From Clostridiaceae bacterium (GTDB lineage: Bacteria > Bacillota > Clostridia > Lachnospirales > Lachnospiraceae), in NCBI GenBank assembly GCA_009911305.1, contig QXXC01000037.1, forward strand, positions 1 to 40,063: a DNA stretch of 40,063 bases, in the 5' to 3' direction. The translations under genes and the position numbers were made by a program. A model generated the notes under the pieces. It was given only the letters and a program-made list of their open reading frames with translations. It ran no database searches and had not been told where the DNA came from. Position 1 is the first letter of the stretch. Each line of letters opens with the position of its first letter. This document shows positions 7,736 through 17,484 of the stretch, piece by piece.

Positions 7736-8683
7736 ATGGTATACGAAACATTTTTAAACAACATCCAGTCCCTGGTTCAGGCCCGGTTTGGAAGCAGCGC
7801 CGACGTCTCTGTGCGGCGCGTCCTCAAAAATAACGGTCTTTTGCTGGACGGACTCACTATCTCCTCCCCCTTATCCAAAACAGCCCCCACGATCTACCTG
7901 AATTCGTACTATGAGGAGGCGGAGGAGGGGATGTCCCTGTCCGCCATCACGGATCAGATTATGCTTCTGTGCGAGGAAAATCCCGCCCTGCCGGATCGTC
8001 TGGAGGAATCCCTCCACTGCTTTTCCTGTGTCCGCGAGCGGATTGCCTACCGCCTTATCAATGCCAGGGAGAATCAATGGCTCCTTTCAGATGTTCCGTA
8101 TTACCCTTATCTGGATCTCGCAATCGTATTTTATCTGATTGTATCTGAAAATGACGACGGGCAGATGACGGCCCTGATCCATCAGGAACATCTCGATCTC
8201 TGGGGCGTCACAAAGGAAGAGCTCTGGACCCTGGCCGAACAGAATACGCTGCGTCTTTTGCCTGGCCGTATTACGCCCATTGAAACGGCGCTGGCCGAGC
8301 TTGACATGCTTGATCCCGCGAATCCTTCCGGACATCAGCCTGCACTCCCCCTTTATGTCCTCACCAATCAGAAAGGAATCAACGGCGCTTCCTGCATATT
8401 GTATCCCGGCATACTCAAAGACTTCGCAGAGCAGCTTCAGGATGATCTGTTCATTCTTCCTTCCAGTATCCATGAGGTTTTGCTCACCCCATGCTCCAGG
8501 TCTCTTCCGCCTGACGAATTAAATGCTATGGTTTCCTGTATTAACCGGACGGATGTCCCTATCGAAGATCGTCTTTCTGACCATGTTTACTGCTTCAGCC
8601 GTGTACAGAGCTGTCTGTTTCTTCCTTCCGTATCCCCTCAGGCCCCGGCTTCTGCGCCAGACGGAACAGGGAATCCACAATAA
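7736..8683 (+). CDS. DUF5688 family protein
   Basis: A 315-aa protein without signal peptide or membrane segments. It matches the DUF5688 family, common and often multi-copy in Lachnospiraceae: an N-terminal region with LNSYYEEAEEGMSL, a central VPYYPYLDLAIVFYLIV segment, and a C-terminal part with a PSSIHEVLL motif and the NAMVSCIN helix. The function of the family is not known to me. The SD AGGAGG precedes the ATG by 8 nt. Its 3' end overlaps the convergent yjjB gene by 89 nt, so the last 29 or so codons are read on both strands. The Pro/Ala/Ser-rich C-terminal tail lies in that overlap. Confidence 0.8.
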   Translation: MVYETFLNNIQSLVQARFGSSADVSVRRVLKNNGLLLDGLTISSPLSKTAPTIYLNSYYEEAEEGMSLSAITDQIMLLCEENPALPDRLEESLHCFSCVRERIAYRLINARENQWLLSDVPYYPYLDLAIVFYLIVSENDDGQMTALIHQEHLDLWGVTKEELWTLAEQNTLRLLPGRITPIETALAELDMLDPANPSGHQPALPLYVLTNQKGINGASCILYPGILKDFAEQLQDDLFILPSSIHEVLLTPCSRSLPPDELNAMVSCINRTDVPIEDRLSDHVYCFSRVQSCLFLPSVSPQAPASAPDGTGNPQ

Positions 8684-9077
8684 AGATGGCCAACGCCATC
8701 GCTCCGGCAACCTGAAGAGTTTCCATCAGATAAAAGCTGGACAGCGTCCTGGCGCCCTGAATCAGGCAGGATACGCTCCGGTAAATCGATGCGCCCGGAA
8801 CCGCAGGCAGGATGCCGCTGACGAGAAACACGGTTACTGGCGCTTTCAGCCGCCTGGCGATCGCATGACTGAAGAGAGACACTGCCAGACTGGACATAAA
8901 AGCAGCCATAATCACCTCGTGTCCGCCCCGCTGTGTTAAAAGATATGCCAGCCAGCCCACGGCTCCGGACAAGCCTGTATACAAAAGAAACGGCCGGGGT
9001 ACGTCCAGAATGAATGAAAAACCAAGTATCGCAAAAAAAGCGCCGGCTGTCTGAATCCATAATTCTGATTCCATCAT
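8595..9077 (-). CDS. Threonine/serine exporter family, YjjB-like subunit
   Basis: A 160-aa integral membrane protein with about five hydrophobic helices and the PAVPGASIYRS motif of the ThrE C-terminal (DUF3815-like) domain. With the upstream YjjP-like protein it makes the two halves of a ThrE-type exporter for threonine, serine or small organic acids. The ATG at 9077 follows GGAGG by 6 nt and overlaps the yjjP stop (ATGA). Its own 3' end overlaps DUF5688 on the opposite strand by 89 nt. Confidence 0.85.
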   Translation of the reverse strand: MMESELWIQTAGAFFAILGFSFILDVPRPFLLYTGLSGAVGWLAYLLTQRGGHEVIMAAFMSSLAVSLFSHAIARRLKAPVTVFLVSGILPAVPGASIYRSVSCLIQGARTLSSFYLMETLQVAGAMALAIFIVDSLFRLAQKPGPEGIRKEETDSSVHG

Positions 9078-9841
9078 ACGTTTCCTCCCATCGTTCGGAA
9101 TGCCATCATCGCAGCGCCGACACCGAACGCCACAGCCAGCGCCACGACCACGGCCTCAGCCATCTTCGCCACACCGGAGCTGTAATCACCGTTTAACGTA
9201 TCCCGGATCGCAGATGTAAATGTAACGCCCGGGACCATCGGCATGATCGCGCTGATAATCACCGCGTCGAGATTCATCGCCTGAAAAACGTCCTTTAAAA
9301 GCAGCGCCGCCATCGCCAGGGCAAACGAGCCGGCCGCATTCTGACAGAAGTCGTTAAAACGCAGCCTCCCTGCGGCCCCGGCCACCAGCGCCAGAACCAG
9401 TCCCACCACACCCGCGGCCAGACAGTCCAGAAAGCTTCCCCCGAATAAGATAGCAAAAAAGCCGGTGGTCATCACATAGCCAACACACTTATAGAGAAAA
9501 CCGTATTCCCGTTCCGCCGCGATCTGCAAAAGCTCTGCCTGCGCCTGTGACACGGTCATCTCTCCCTGGCAAAACTTTCTCGACACATTGTTCACACTGT
9601 AAATACGGTTCAGATTCGTCGCATGGCGATCCACCCGTTTTATCACTGTGAATGCCCCGACGCCCGGATCGGAAATCGTTGCAAAAAGCCCGGTTGCGAG
9701 GGCAAACACATCAATACGCTCCATACCCGATTTCCCCAGAATCCGGCTGACCGTATCTTCTACCCGGTATACCTCCGCGCCGCTGTTCAGCATGATCTCG
9801 CCAGCCAGCGCCGCCATATCCATTAACCCCTGATAGTCCAT
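9074..9841 (-). CDS. Threonine/serine exporter family, YjjP-like subunit
   Basis: About 255 aa. The N-terminal soluble part (1-120) has the YjjP/ThrE signature (GEIMLNSGAEVYRVEDT, ATISDPG), followed by five membrane helices with the MPMVPGVTFTSAIRDT motif, which mirrors PAVPGAS in YjjB. ATG 9841 with a GAGG five nt before it gives the normal family length; ATG 9910 would add 23 residues and has a poorer SD. The gene follows feoB and ends in a 4-nt overlap with yjjB. Together they form a split ThrE exporter in the plasma membrane. Confidence 0.85.
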   Translation of the reverse strand: MDYQGLMDMAALAGEIMLNSGAEVYRVEDTVSRILGKSGMERIDVFALATGLFATISDPGVGAFTVIKRVDRHATNLNRIYSVNNVSRKFCQGEMTVSQAQAELLQIAAEREYGFLYKCVGYVMTTGFFAILFGGSFLDCLAAGVVGLVLALVAGAAGRLRFNDFCQNAAGSFALAMAALLLKDVFQAMNLDAVIISAIMPMVPGVTFTSAIRDTLNGDYSSGVAKMAEAVVVALAVAFGVGAAMMAFRTMGGNV

Positions 9842-9933
9842 TTCTTCCTCTTTGTCCTTAACACTTATGTACTTTAAGCTTCCTTCAAAATACCGGCTGC
9901 GCTCAGACATACAGCCTTTTTCTGACTTTCGCT

Positions 9934-11859
9934 TCAGCCAAACATCACGCTTCCGGCCTGAAACACAGCCACCGCTGCCGCCCATGCAACAGCCAGCTCT
10001 AATAATACCATACCTGCCGTCCAAAGGAAAGAGTCTGATTCCTTGCAGATAACGCCCAAAGCAGCCATACACGGCGGATAAAACAGGCAGAATGCCATCA
10101 GCGCGCACGCGTTGGCCGCTCCGAAACCCGTCTCCCCCAGAGCAGACGCCAGCCTGGCCGAATTGCCGCCCCCGGACAAAGCCATATCCGGAATGCCGTA
10201 AAGGACAAAAAAGCTGGAGGCCACCACCTCCTTGGCAGTCAGGCCTGACAGCAATGCAACCGCTGTCTGCCAGTTCCCTAGACCGGCCGGCCGCAGCAAA
10301 GGGGACAGCCATCCCCCAAGAACCGCGCCAAAGCTCTCTGACAGCTCCGCACAGAACCCGGCCCGCCCTGTATGCAGGAGTATCCACATAAGAACTGAAG
10401 CAGAACATATAACCGTTCCTGCCTTGACCAGATACTCTTTCTCCCGCTCCCATACAGAATATATAAGCGTCCGCACCTCCGGAAGACGGTATTCCGGAAG
10501 CTCAATCAAAAGGAAACCGCTCCCCTCCTGCTCCTTTTCCGGATCCGCCGCCCGCAGCACAGCCCCGGCCAGAACTGCGGCGGCCACGCCGGCCGTGTAA
10601 AGCAGGATCAGCGCCGCCGCTGCATACTCCGGAAAAAACATACCGGAAAACAGGACATAGATCGGCAGTTTAGCCGAGCAGGACATAAACGGCGTCATTA
10701 AGATCGTTCTCCTCTTATCCTTTACGGTTTCAAGCGTCCTGCAGGCCATCACGGCAGGAACGCTGCAGCCAAAGCCTAGCAGAAGCGGCAGAAAAGCACG
10801 CCCTGAAAGTCCTGCCACTCCCATGATCTCGTTCATGACATAGGCTGCCCGCGCCATATAGCCGCTGTCCTCCAATACGGCCAGAGCCAGAAACAGGATA
10901 AAGAGATTGGGAAAAAATGTCAGCACACCCCCCACTCCTGCCACTATCCCGTCCACGACAAGGGAAAGAAGCCAGTCCGGGGAATGCACCCTCATGAGAA
11001 CAGACCTTACCCCGGCAGAGACGAGCGCCAGACCTGACTCCAGAAACCCGTGCAGAGCATCTCCCACATAAAACGTAAGGAAAAATACCAGGCCCATAAT
11101 CAGCAAAAAAGCCGGAATCCCCCAAAGAGGGTGAGTCAATACCCTATCCGCAGAAACGGCAGAAACATCCGGCGCACAGGCAGTCCTGCCCTTCTGTTCA
11201 ACGCATTTTGAAAGAATCTCTTCGATGCAGCCATATCCGTCTCCGGCAAAGATCGAATCATCCAAAGGCTTTGTCTGTTTTCCTGCCTCCGCCGCTGCGA
11301 CCGTTTCCCTGAGAAGGCGATCGATCCCCTCCCTTTTCCGGGCAGATACCGGAATAACCGGGATACCGCCAAGCATCTGTGACAGGCGATCGGTTCGTAT
11401 CACGATCCCTTTCTTCTCTGCCAGATCCATCATATTGAGCGCCAGGAGAACCGGCTGACGGCAGCGCACAAGCTGAAGCGTCAGGTACAGGCTGCGCTCT
11501 AAGCAGGAGGCGTCCGCTACATTGACAATCAGATGAATCCCCGGTTCCTCCAGGCACGCCCTTGTGATCCGTTCCTCCATCGTGTACGATGACAGACTGT
11601 AGATTCCCGGAAGATCCACGATGTGAATCGCCATGCCCCCATAATGCGCCATGCCTTCCATCCGCTCCACCGTAACACCCGGCCAGTTCGCTGTTTTAAG
11701 CCGTTCCCCGGTCAGAGCATTAAACAGCGTGGTCTTTCCACAGTTCGGATTACCGGCCAGCCCTATTGTCAGGCTGTTGTCCGGCCGCCCTGTTTTCTCA
11801 CTGCCCTGCCCTGTGCACCCGCACCTTGCGCAGCCGCCTGCGCATCGCCTGCTCCCCAT
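9934..11859 (-). CDS. feoB: Ferrous iron transport protein B
   Basis: About 641 aa. FeoB is the GTPase-coupled Fe(II) permease. The G domain has G1 GNPNCGKTT, switch NWPGVTVE, G3 DLPG and G4 NMMD. The membrane part has the two gate motifs with conserved cysteines (GFGCSVPAVMACRTL and the FYPPCMAALG region) and GLTAKEVVASS. ATG 11859 is chosen because AGGGAGG lies about 10 nt upstream. Its first 20 residues are unusually cysteine-rich (CAGGCARCGC), which may bind iron. It overlaps feoA by 91 nt in another frame. Confidence 0.93.
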   Translation of the reverse strand: MGSRRCAGGCARCGCTGQGSEKTGRPDNSLTIGLAGNPNCGKTTLFNALTGERLKTANWPGVTVERMEGMAHYGGMAIHIVDLPGIYSLSSYTMEERITRACLEEPGIHLIVNVADASCLERSLYLTLQLVRCRQPVLLALNMMDLAEKKGIVIRTDRLSQMLGGIPVIPVSARKREGIDRLLRETVAAAEAGKQTKPLDDSIFAGDGYGCIEEILSKCVEQKGRTACAPDVSAVSADRVLTHPLWGIPAFLLIMGLVFFLTFYVGDALHGFLESGLALVSAGVRSVLMRVHSPDWLLSLVVDGIVAGVGGVLTFFPNLFILFLALAVLEDSGYMARAAYVMNEIMGVAGLSGRAFLPLLLGFGCSVPAVMACRTLETVKDKRRTILMTPFMSCSAKLPIYVLFSGMFFPEYAAAALILLYTAGVAAAVLAGAVLRAADPEKEQEGSGFLLIELPEYRLPEVRTLIYSVWEREKEYLVKAGTVICSASVLMWILLHTGRAGFCAELSESFGAVLGGWLSPLLRPAGLGNWQTAVALLSGLTAKEVVASSFFVLYGIPDMALSGGGNSARLASALGETGFGAANACALMAFCLFYPPCMAALGVICKESDSFLWTAGMVLLELAVAWAAAVAVFQAGSVMFG

Positions 11860-12086
11860 GGATCGTAAGCCTCCCTGATTTCGATTCCGTCTGCAATCTT
11901 TCGTCCCAGGGCAAGCCTCGTTCCTCTCAGCCAAACGATCAGCGCGCCGCTCTTTTTCTTTGTTATAATCCCGACCCGGGTGTACGGATAGATGCCAAGG
12001 GCCTCCAGCCGTCCTCTCAGCGCCCCCTCTGTAAACAGCTCCGCGATTTCATACTGCATCCCGGGCATACCTTCACAAAGTCTCAA
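11769..12086 (-). CDS. feoA: Ferrous iron transport protein A
   Basis: A 105-aa cytosolic SH3-like protein that supports FeoB. Residues 10-75 fit FeoA (GALRGRLEALGIYPYTRVGI, LRGTRLALGRKIADGIEI). The start is a TTG at 12086: a GGAGGAGG inside the last codons of uvrB sits about 10 nt before it. A low-complexity Gly/Ala/Gln tail of about 30 residues after the domain lies wholly in the overlap with feoB and may exist mainly because of that overlap. Neighbours show transcription together with uvrB and feoB. Confidence 0.85.
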   Translation of the reverse strand: MRLCEGMPGMQYEIAELFTEGALRGRLEALGIYPYTRVGIITKKKSGALIVWLRGTRLALGRKIADGIEIREAYDPWGAGDAQAAAQGAGAQGRAVRKQGGRTTA

Positions 12087-12092
12087 AAAGCG

Positions 12093-14096
12093 TTATTCCT
12101 CCTCCATATCCAGCAGCATCTTTTTCAGCTCCACCATCCGATCGCGCAGCGCTGCCGCTTCCTCAAAATTCAGCTCCGCCGCCGCCTGATGCATCTTTTT
12201 CGTCAATTCCTTCACAAGCTTTTCCAGCTCCTGGCGATCCATAGACTCCGGATCTTTTGTGACCTCGTTCGTAATGTTCTCCACAGCCTGGGAAATCGCA
12301 ATCAAATCCCGCACGGCTTTTTTGATCGTAGTCGGCGTAATGTTATGAAGCTCATTGTACTCTGTCTGAATCTTCCGCCTTCTCTCCGTCTCCTCAATCG
12401 CAGAGCGCATGGAATCTGTAATGCTGTCTGCGTACATAATCACATGACCTTCCGAATTTCTGGCCGCGCGCCCCACAGTCTGGATCAGGGACGTCTCTGA
12501 ACGCAGAAAGCCTTCCTTATCCGCGTCAAGTATCGCCACCAGCGAAATCTCCGGTATATCCAGCCCCTCTCTCAAAAGGTTAATCCCCACCAGGACGTCA
12601 AACACATTCAGGCGCATATCGCGGATAATCTCCGCACGCTCAAGCGTATCAATATCCGAGTGAAGATATTTGACCCGGATCCCCACCTCGCGCATATAAT
12701 CCGTGAGATCCTCCGCCATCCGCTTGGTCAGAGTCGTGACCAGCACCTTAAATCCCTTTTCCACCTCCTGATTCACTGCCGATATCAGATCATCAATCTG
12801 CCCCTCCACCGGACGCACTTCAATCGGCGGATCCAGAAGCCCTGTAGGCCGTATGATCTGTTCGGTGCGCATCATCTCATGCTCCGCCTCATAGACGGAC
12901 GGCGTGGCCGAGACAAACAGCATCTGGTCAATCTTGCTTTCAAATTCCCCGAAATTCAGAGGACGGTTATCAAGCGCGGAAGGAAGGCGGAAGCCAAATT
13001 CCACAAGCGTCTTTTTTCTGGATCGGTCTCCTGCATACATTCCGCGCACCTGCGGCAGGGTAATATGGGACTCATCGATAATAATCAGGAATTCCTCCGG
13101 GAAATAATCGATCAGTGTGCAGGGCGGTTCCCCTGCCTCTGAGCCCACCAGATGCCTGGAATAATTCTCAATTCCGGAGCAAAAACCCGTCTCGCGCATC
13201 ATTTCCACATCAAAATTCGTCCGCTCCGAGATACGCTGCGCCTCCAGAAGCTTATCCTCACTCTTAAAATAAGCGACCTGCTCCTTCATTTCCTCCAAAA
13301 TATTCCTGGCCGCTGACTCCATCTTCTCCTTGGACACCACATAATGCGACGCCGGATAGATCGCCACATGCCCAAGCTGAGCCTTAATCTCCCCTGTCAG
13401 CGTGTCGATCTCCGCAATCCGATCTACCTCATCTCCGAAAAACTCCACCCGGTAGGCGTCGCCTCCGGAATACGCCGGAAAAATCTCCAGCACATCCCCA
13501 CGCACGCGGAAGCACCCCCGCTTAAAATCCATGTCATTTCTCGTGTACTGGATGTCAATCAGTTTATGAATCACTTCATCGCGATCCTTTACCATGCCTG
13601 GACGCAGGGAAATCACCATTTCCTTGTAATCAATCGGACTTCCCAGACCGTAAATGCAGGATACGGACGCCACGATGATCACATCGCTGCGCTCCGACAG
13701 AGCCGCTGTGGCGGAATGGCGCAGCTTGTCGATTTCGTCGTTAATCGAGGAATCCTTTTCAATATATGTGTCCGTGGACGGGACATATGCCTCGGGTTGG
13801 TAGTAATCGTAATAGGACACAAAGTATTCCACCGCGTTTTCAGGAAAAAACTCCTTAAACTCACCATAGAGCTGTGCCGCTAATGTCTTATTGTGTGCTA
13901 TTACCAAAGTCGGCTTGTTAAGCTGTGCGATCACGTTTGCCATGGTAAAGGTCTTGCCGGAGCCCGTAACACCCAGTAAAGTCTGGAATTGATTGCCTTC
14001 CCGGAACCCACCCACCAGGGCTTCTATGGCCTGGGGCTGGTCGCCGGTGGGCTTGTATTCGCTGTGAAGTTTGAATGTTTTTTGCGCAGTTTGCAC
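12093..14096 (-). CDS. uvrB: Excinuclease ABC subunit B
   Basis: A 667-aa damage-verification helicase of nucleotide excision repair, partner of UvrA and UvrC. It has Walker A GVTGSGKT near the N-terminus, the beta-hairpin [12 protein letters not shown], Walker B IIDESH, the motif V/VI region ([19 protein letters not shown]), and a C-terminal UVR domain ([14 protein letters not shown]). GTG 14096 is preferred: GGGAGG ends 8 nt upstream, while the GTG at 14105 overlaps the SD. An SOS-type box lies 240 nt upstream. Its final codons carry the SD of feoA, so DNA repair and iron uptake share a transcript. Confidence 0.96.
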   Translation of the reverse strand: MQTAQKTFKLHSEYKPTGDQPQAIEALVGGFREGNQFQTLLGVTGSGKTFTMANVIAQLNKPTLVIAHNKTLAAQLYGEFKEFFPENAVEYFVSYYDYYQPEAYVPSTDTYIEKDSSINDEIDKLRHSATAALSERSDVIIVASVSCIYGLGSPIDYKEMVISLRPGMVKDRDEVIHKLIDIQYTRNDMDFKRGCFRVRGDVLEIFPAYSGGDAYRVEFFGDEVDRIAEIDTLTGEIKAQLGHVAIYPASHYVVSKEKMESAARNILEEMKEQVAYFKSEDKLLEAQRISERTNFDVEMMRETGFCSGIENYSRHLVGSEAGEPPCTLIDYFPEEFLIIIDESHITLPQVRGMYAGDRSRKKTLVEFGFRLPSALDNRPLNFGEFESKIDQMLFVSATPSVYEAEHEMMRTEQIIRPTGLLDPPIEVRPVEGQIDDLISAVNQEVEKGFKVLVTTLTKRMAEDLTDYMREVGIRVKYLHSDIDTLERAEIIRDMRLNVFDVLVGINLLREGLDIPEISLVAILDADKEGFLRSETSLIQTVGRAARNSEGHVIMYADSITDSMRSAIEETERRRKIQTEYNELHNITPTTIKKAVRDLIAISQAVENITNEVTKDPESMDRQELEKLVKELTKKMHQAAAELNFEEAAALRDRMVELKKMLLDMEEE

Positions 14097-14136
14097 AAAT
14101 ACCACCTCCCAAATTCATAGTAAAAAAGATGTGTAT

Positions 14137-14216
14137 ATGCCACAAATTCGTCAAGGAATATTTCATTTTCGTCGTGGCATTTACTCAAATCCGATCAAAA
14201 CAGGCCCTTGACGAAT
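14137..14216 (-). promoter_or_regulatory. Interleaved inverted repeats in the uvrB leader
   Basis: Two inverted repeats alternate: ATGCCAC (14137-14143) / GTGGCAT (14174-14180) and ATTCGTCAAGG (14146-14156) / CCTTGACGAAT (14206-14216). Because they interlace, they can form a pseudoknot or two exclusive hairpins in the uvrB 5' leader. No known riboswitch was recognised. Confidence 0.4.
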
Positions 14217-14337
14217 CCCGTTCACAATTTGCTGTTTTTGCAGCTCCGTGTACCTGTGTAATTCCATACGGACAAAACAGCGCTGAAAGAACGTTTTTAT
14301 CTTACCACAAATCACTAAATTTGTATAGGCGGAAAAT

Positions 14338-14351
14338 CGAACTTTTGTTCT
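14338..14351 (-). promoter_or_regulatory. LexA (SOS) box upstream of uvrB
   Basis: CGAACTTTTGTTCT contains the perfect dyad GAAC-N4-GTTC seen in LexA boxes of Gram-positive bacteria. A TATACA -10-like hexamer lies just downstream on the minus strand, so bound LexA could cover the -35 region. uvrB is a classical SOS gene, which supports the reading. Confidence 0.65.
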
Positions 14352-14432
14352 TTTTATCCCGCATCCAGAAGCAATTCTGTTGCATCCACTCCTGGTGTAT
14401 ATCCTGAAATCAGACGCAGCATCTATCAGCAA

Positions 14433-14469
14433 AGCCGGACCAGCCAACTGATATATGGCTGCTCCGGCT
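14433..14469 (-). terminator. Hairpin after the ABC permease gene
   Basis: 14-bp stem with one mismatch (AGCCGGACCAGCCA 14433-14446 / TGGCTGCTCCGGCT 14456-14469), about 45 nt past the permease stop. The U-run is weak. It separates the ABC/TCS operon from the uvrB promoter region. Confidence 0.5.
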
Positions 14470-14511
14470 GATAAAATTCAAAATATATGCACACTGGCAG
14501 ATGATCTGATT

Positions 14512-16743
14512 TTACATCATTGTATCATCTCTGAGGACCTCTGCCAAACTGATTTTTCGTATATTCCGCCATGCAAGATAATATGCCAGCGCTACAGAAC
14601 CCAGGATAGCCAGCATAAACAGGGAAATGGGGAGCCATGGCGCTTCTGCCATAAATACTCCCACTTCAAGATAGCTTGTCTTCAACAAATACGCTGCTGC
14701 AATGATTGTCAGGGGAAGGCTGATCAAAATCGGTCTGCCGGCTACCACCAGCGCTTCTGTGCAGAACATTTTTTTCAGCTCCTTCGGTGTCAGTCCAACC
14801 GACATATATCTTGCAAATTCCCTTTTCCTCTGGCGCACAAATCCCAGTGTGTTGGAAAACACATTGCTGATGCCGATCATCGCAAGCAGGATACAAAAGC
14901 CTCCAAATATCGCCATCATTCCCTGTATCTGCTTATCATTTGTTTCAGATTCCTGGATACGGTTTTCAGATTCTATGGTATAGCTCCCGCTGAGGATATG
15001 GCTGATTTCATCCTGAAGCATGTGCAGTTCTTCCAATGACGCATTTTCTTTCCCCAGGATACGGATATAACTGTCTTCTTCCACACCTCCGATCTGTCCC
15101 TTGATCTCCTTCCATAAAGATACCGGAATAAAATGCACCAGTTCGTAATAGTTACGCTTTGCGTATTCCTCCCTTAAAACAGGGACTTTTTCTGTATAAG
15201 CCAGGACTGGTATACTGGCTGTCATTTCTTCATTCCCTGACTGTCTCAAAATGCTTGCAGTGTTTTCCCCTGCGCCCGGCGTCTTTATATAAGGCATAAA
15301 ATCCGGATGCCTGAAATCCGGATTTGTCACGTCCCGGATCTGATTGAATATGACCGCTCCTCCAAGCTGCGGCGTAACACCGATCTGTGCACAGTAAGCC
15401 AAAAAGCTGTTATCATCCAGTATGATAATCGGTGCATCCACCAGCCATCCGTCATCCACCTGTGTTACATCATTGCCAGGCGCATGTGAAAATCCGCCGA
15501 AAGCTTTCATATCTTCGCTCATTTCTTTCTCTGTAATGATCCGCTTTGCCATTGCCTTCTGATACACAATGGCGCTTTCCAGTCCGTTCATTTCCTGAAC
15601 AGGATCCGTTTCTCCAAAAGCGTCCACATCCGTGTCTTTCACAGTAACCATAACATCCCAGGCTCCCTGATACCTTTCAAAATAAGTCTCCCTTGTGCTG
15701 ATCCCGGAGATAGCAAAAAAGCACTGCATCACCGTGAACGCCATAAATGCAGATATCAGAGATAAGGATGCCGTCCGCAGGGCTTTTCTCTGCGCTTTTA
15801 ATGCATTGCCGGCCAGTTCTCCTTCCACTCCGAACAGCAGCGAAAGGAAATAGGAATTTTTCCGGCGCTTTAACTGTAATTCGCCTGTATGTTTGATTGC
15901 CTCCAATGGTGTCAGCTTACTCAAGGTTCTGGCCGGCAGCCATGCGGAGATCCATATGGTGAGTACACTCACAAGCAATGTCAATACCAGTACCAGCGGG
16001 TGATAGCCAAAAACCGCCTTATGCCGTCCTGCAATACCGCTGCCCAGCAGAACATTTACCATCTGCAAAAGTCCCTTACTGCCCGCAATACCTGACAGAT
16101 TCCCAACCATAACCGGTACTGCGCTGAGCGCGGCCGCTTCCTGTAAAAGGCACGTCTTAATCTGCTTTGGTGTAGCTCCGATACTTGAAAAAATACCAAA
16201 CTGGTGAATCCGTGCGTTCATGGATACGGCAAAGGAATTGTGGATGATCACGATCAGGGAGAATGAGGCCGCAACCGTGATCAGAATAAACATCGGAAAC
16301 AACAGCCTTGGCGCCGTATCACCGGAATCCCTGACCAGATACATTGCCAGGAGTTCATAATTATAAATGATGGTTTCCGGTGCTGCGCCTATCTGCCGGG
16401 CAATACGGGGAGTGTCTGAAAAAACCAAGCCCCTGTCATCAAAGTAAATATCCAATACGGTTTCTGCACTGTCAGAACCTTTTTCATTTACAACAACCGC
16501 TTTCACATTTGCAAAATTTTTTGCGGTTTCCATGTCCTCTTCCGCAAATTCCCCGGAGATCCGGCTGTGCCAGCCGCCGTTCTCCTGCGTAATCCGCTCA
16601 ACCTCGTATTTCCATGCATTATAAAACAGCCCGCACAACAAAGATAAGAGCAGAGCGGAAATAAATGCTGCGATCATGACGGACAGGCTGGAGGAACGGT
16701 TGTTTTTCATATAGTCCGATGAATAATCTTTCCACATATCCAT
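14512..16743 (-). CDS. ABC transporter permease, FtsX/MacB type
   Basis: A 743-aa membrane protein with two FtsX-like halves. TM1 is about 20-42, followed by an extracellular domain to about 165, then three helices (168-195, 210-235, 246-272) ending in WLPARTLSKLTPLEAIKH. TM5 is near 325-350, a second extracellular domain runs to about 610, and three C-terminal helices end in YYLAWRNIRKISLAEVLRDD. The AIKH and EVLRDD ends are the usual coupling segments. The start overlaps the ATPase stop (TAATG), with GGAGG 3 nt before it (7 nt before a second ATG at 16737). Placed with its own two-component system, it may export or detoxify a peptide or antibiotic at the envelope. The substrate is not identifiable. 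Confidence 0.85.
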   Translation of the reverse strand: MDMWKDYSSDYMKNNRSSSLSVMIAAFISALLLSLLCGLFYNAWKYEVERITQENGGWHSRISGEFAEEDMETAKNFANVKAVVVNEKGSDSAETVLDIYFDDRGLVFSDTPRIARQIGAAPETIIYNYELLAMYLVRDSGDTAPRLLFPMFILITVAASFSLIVIIHNSFAVSMNARIHQFGIFSSIGATPKQIKTCLLQEAAALSAVPVMVGNLSGIAGSKGLLQMVNVLLGSGIAGRHKAVFGYHPLVLVLTLLVSVLTIWISAWLPARTLSKLTPLEAIKHTGELQLKRRKNSYFLSLLFGVEGELAGNALKAQRKALRTASLSLISAFMAFTVMQCFFAISGISTRETYFERYQGAWDVMVTVKDTDVDAFGETDPVQEMNGLESAIVYQKAMAKRIITEKEMSEDMKAFGGFSHAPGNDVTQVDDGWLVDAPIIILDDNSFLAYCAQIGVTPQLGGAVIFNQIRDVTNPDFRHPDFMPYIKTPGAGENTASILRQSGNEEMTASIPVLAYTEKVPVLREEYAKRNYYELVHFIPVSLWKEIKGQIGGVEEDSYIRILGKENASLEELHMLQDEISHILSGSYTIESENRIQESETNDKQIQGMMAIFGGFCILLAMIGISNVFSNTLGFVRQRKREFARYMSVGLTPKELKKMFCTEALVVAGRPILISLPLTIIAAAYLLKTSYLEVGVFMAEAPWLPISLFMLAILGSVALAYYLAWRNIRKISLAEVLRDDTMM

Positions 16744-17423
16744 TACCTCCGCCGTTCATCACGGATAATGCAGCCGTCTTCCACTGTTATAATACGCTCT
16801 GCTTCCAGAGCAATCTTTTCATCATGGGTGATCAGTAAGATGGTCTGCTCCAGATTGCGGCCCGCAAGTTTCAGCATGTCGATAATCTCTTTGGAATTTT
16901 TCTGATCCAGGTTCCCGGTAGGCTCGTCTGCCAGAAGCAGGGCCGGGCGGTAGATTAGGGAACGCGCAATCGCCGCCCTCTGCTGCTCGCCTCCGGATAA
17001 CTGGTTCGGCAGAGCGTCAAGCCTCTTTGCAATACCAAGGGAATTTACCACGTTCTCAAAATATTCCTGATTGGGCTTTTTCTTATCCAGTGCAAGAGGC
17101 AGGAGGATGTTTTTTCGCACCGTGAGTGTCGGGATAAGGTTATAAAACTGATATACAAGCCCCACTTTCCTGCGCCGGAAAATTGCCGCCTCTGTCTGGT
17201 TCAGCCTGGAAAGATCGGTTCCGTCTACCATAACCTTTCCCTCTGTGGGCTTATCCACACTGCCGAGAATATGCAGCAGGGTTGATTTCCCGGAACCGGA
17301 TGCCCCGATGACTGCCACAAATTCCCCTTTGTCCACTGACAGGTCAATTCCGTTAAGGGCTGTCACCTGATTTCTGCCGGAGCCATATACCTTCTTTACT
17401 CCCTCGCATCTCAAAATTTCCAT
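16743..17423 (-). CDS. ABC transporter ATP-binding protein (LolD/MacB-like)
   Basis: A 226-aa ATPase. Walker A GASGSGKST, Q-loop VYQFYNLIPTLTV, signature LSGGEQQRAAIARSL, Walker B ALLLADEPTGNLD and an H-loop His in LLITHDEK are all intact. ATG 17423 is chosen: GGAG lies 10 nt upstream, and an upstream ATG (17450) has no SD. It drives the FtsX-type permease encoded immediately downstream with a 1-nt overlap and follows the sensor kinase by 62 nt. Confidence 0.9.
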   Translation of the reverse strand: MEILRCEGVKKVYGSGRNQVTALNGIDLSVDKGEFVAVIGASGSGKSTLLHILGSVDKPTEGKVMVDGTDLSRLNQTEAAIFRRRKVGLVYQFYNLIPTLTVRKNILLPLALDKKKPNQEYFENVVNSLGIAKRLDALPNQLSGGEQQRAAIARSLIYRPALLLADEPTGNLDQKNSKEIIDMLKLAGRNLEQTILLITHDEKIALEAERIITVEDGCIIRDERRR

Positions 17424-17484
17424 TTTGGGTTTTCTCCTTTCATCCCTCATTACAATAAACAGTATAGCAAATGAAAGTTACCGC

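Noticed and set aside
9842..10453. Long N-terminal extension of the YjjP-like protein
   Set aside because: It overlaps feoB in another frame, has Gly/Arg-rich composition typical of a shadow frame, and the family length fits the start at 9841.
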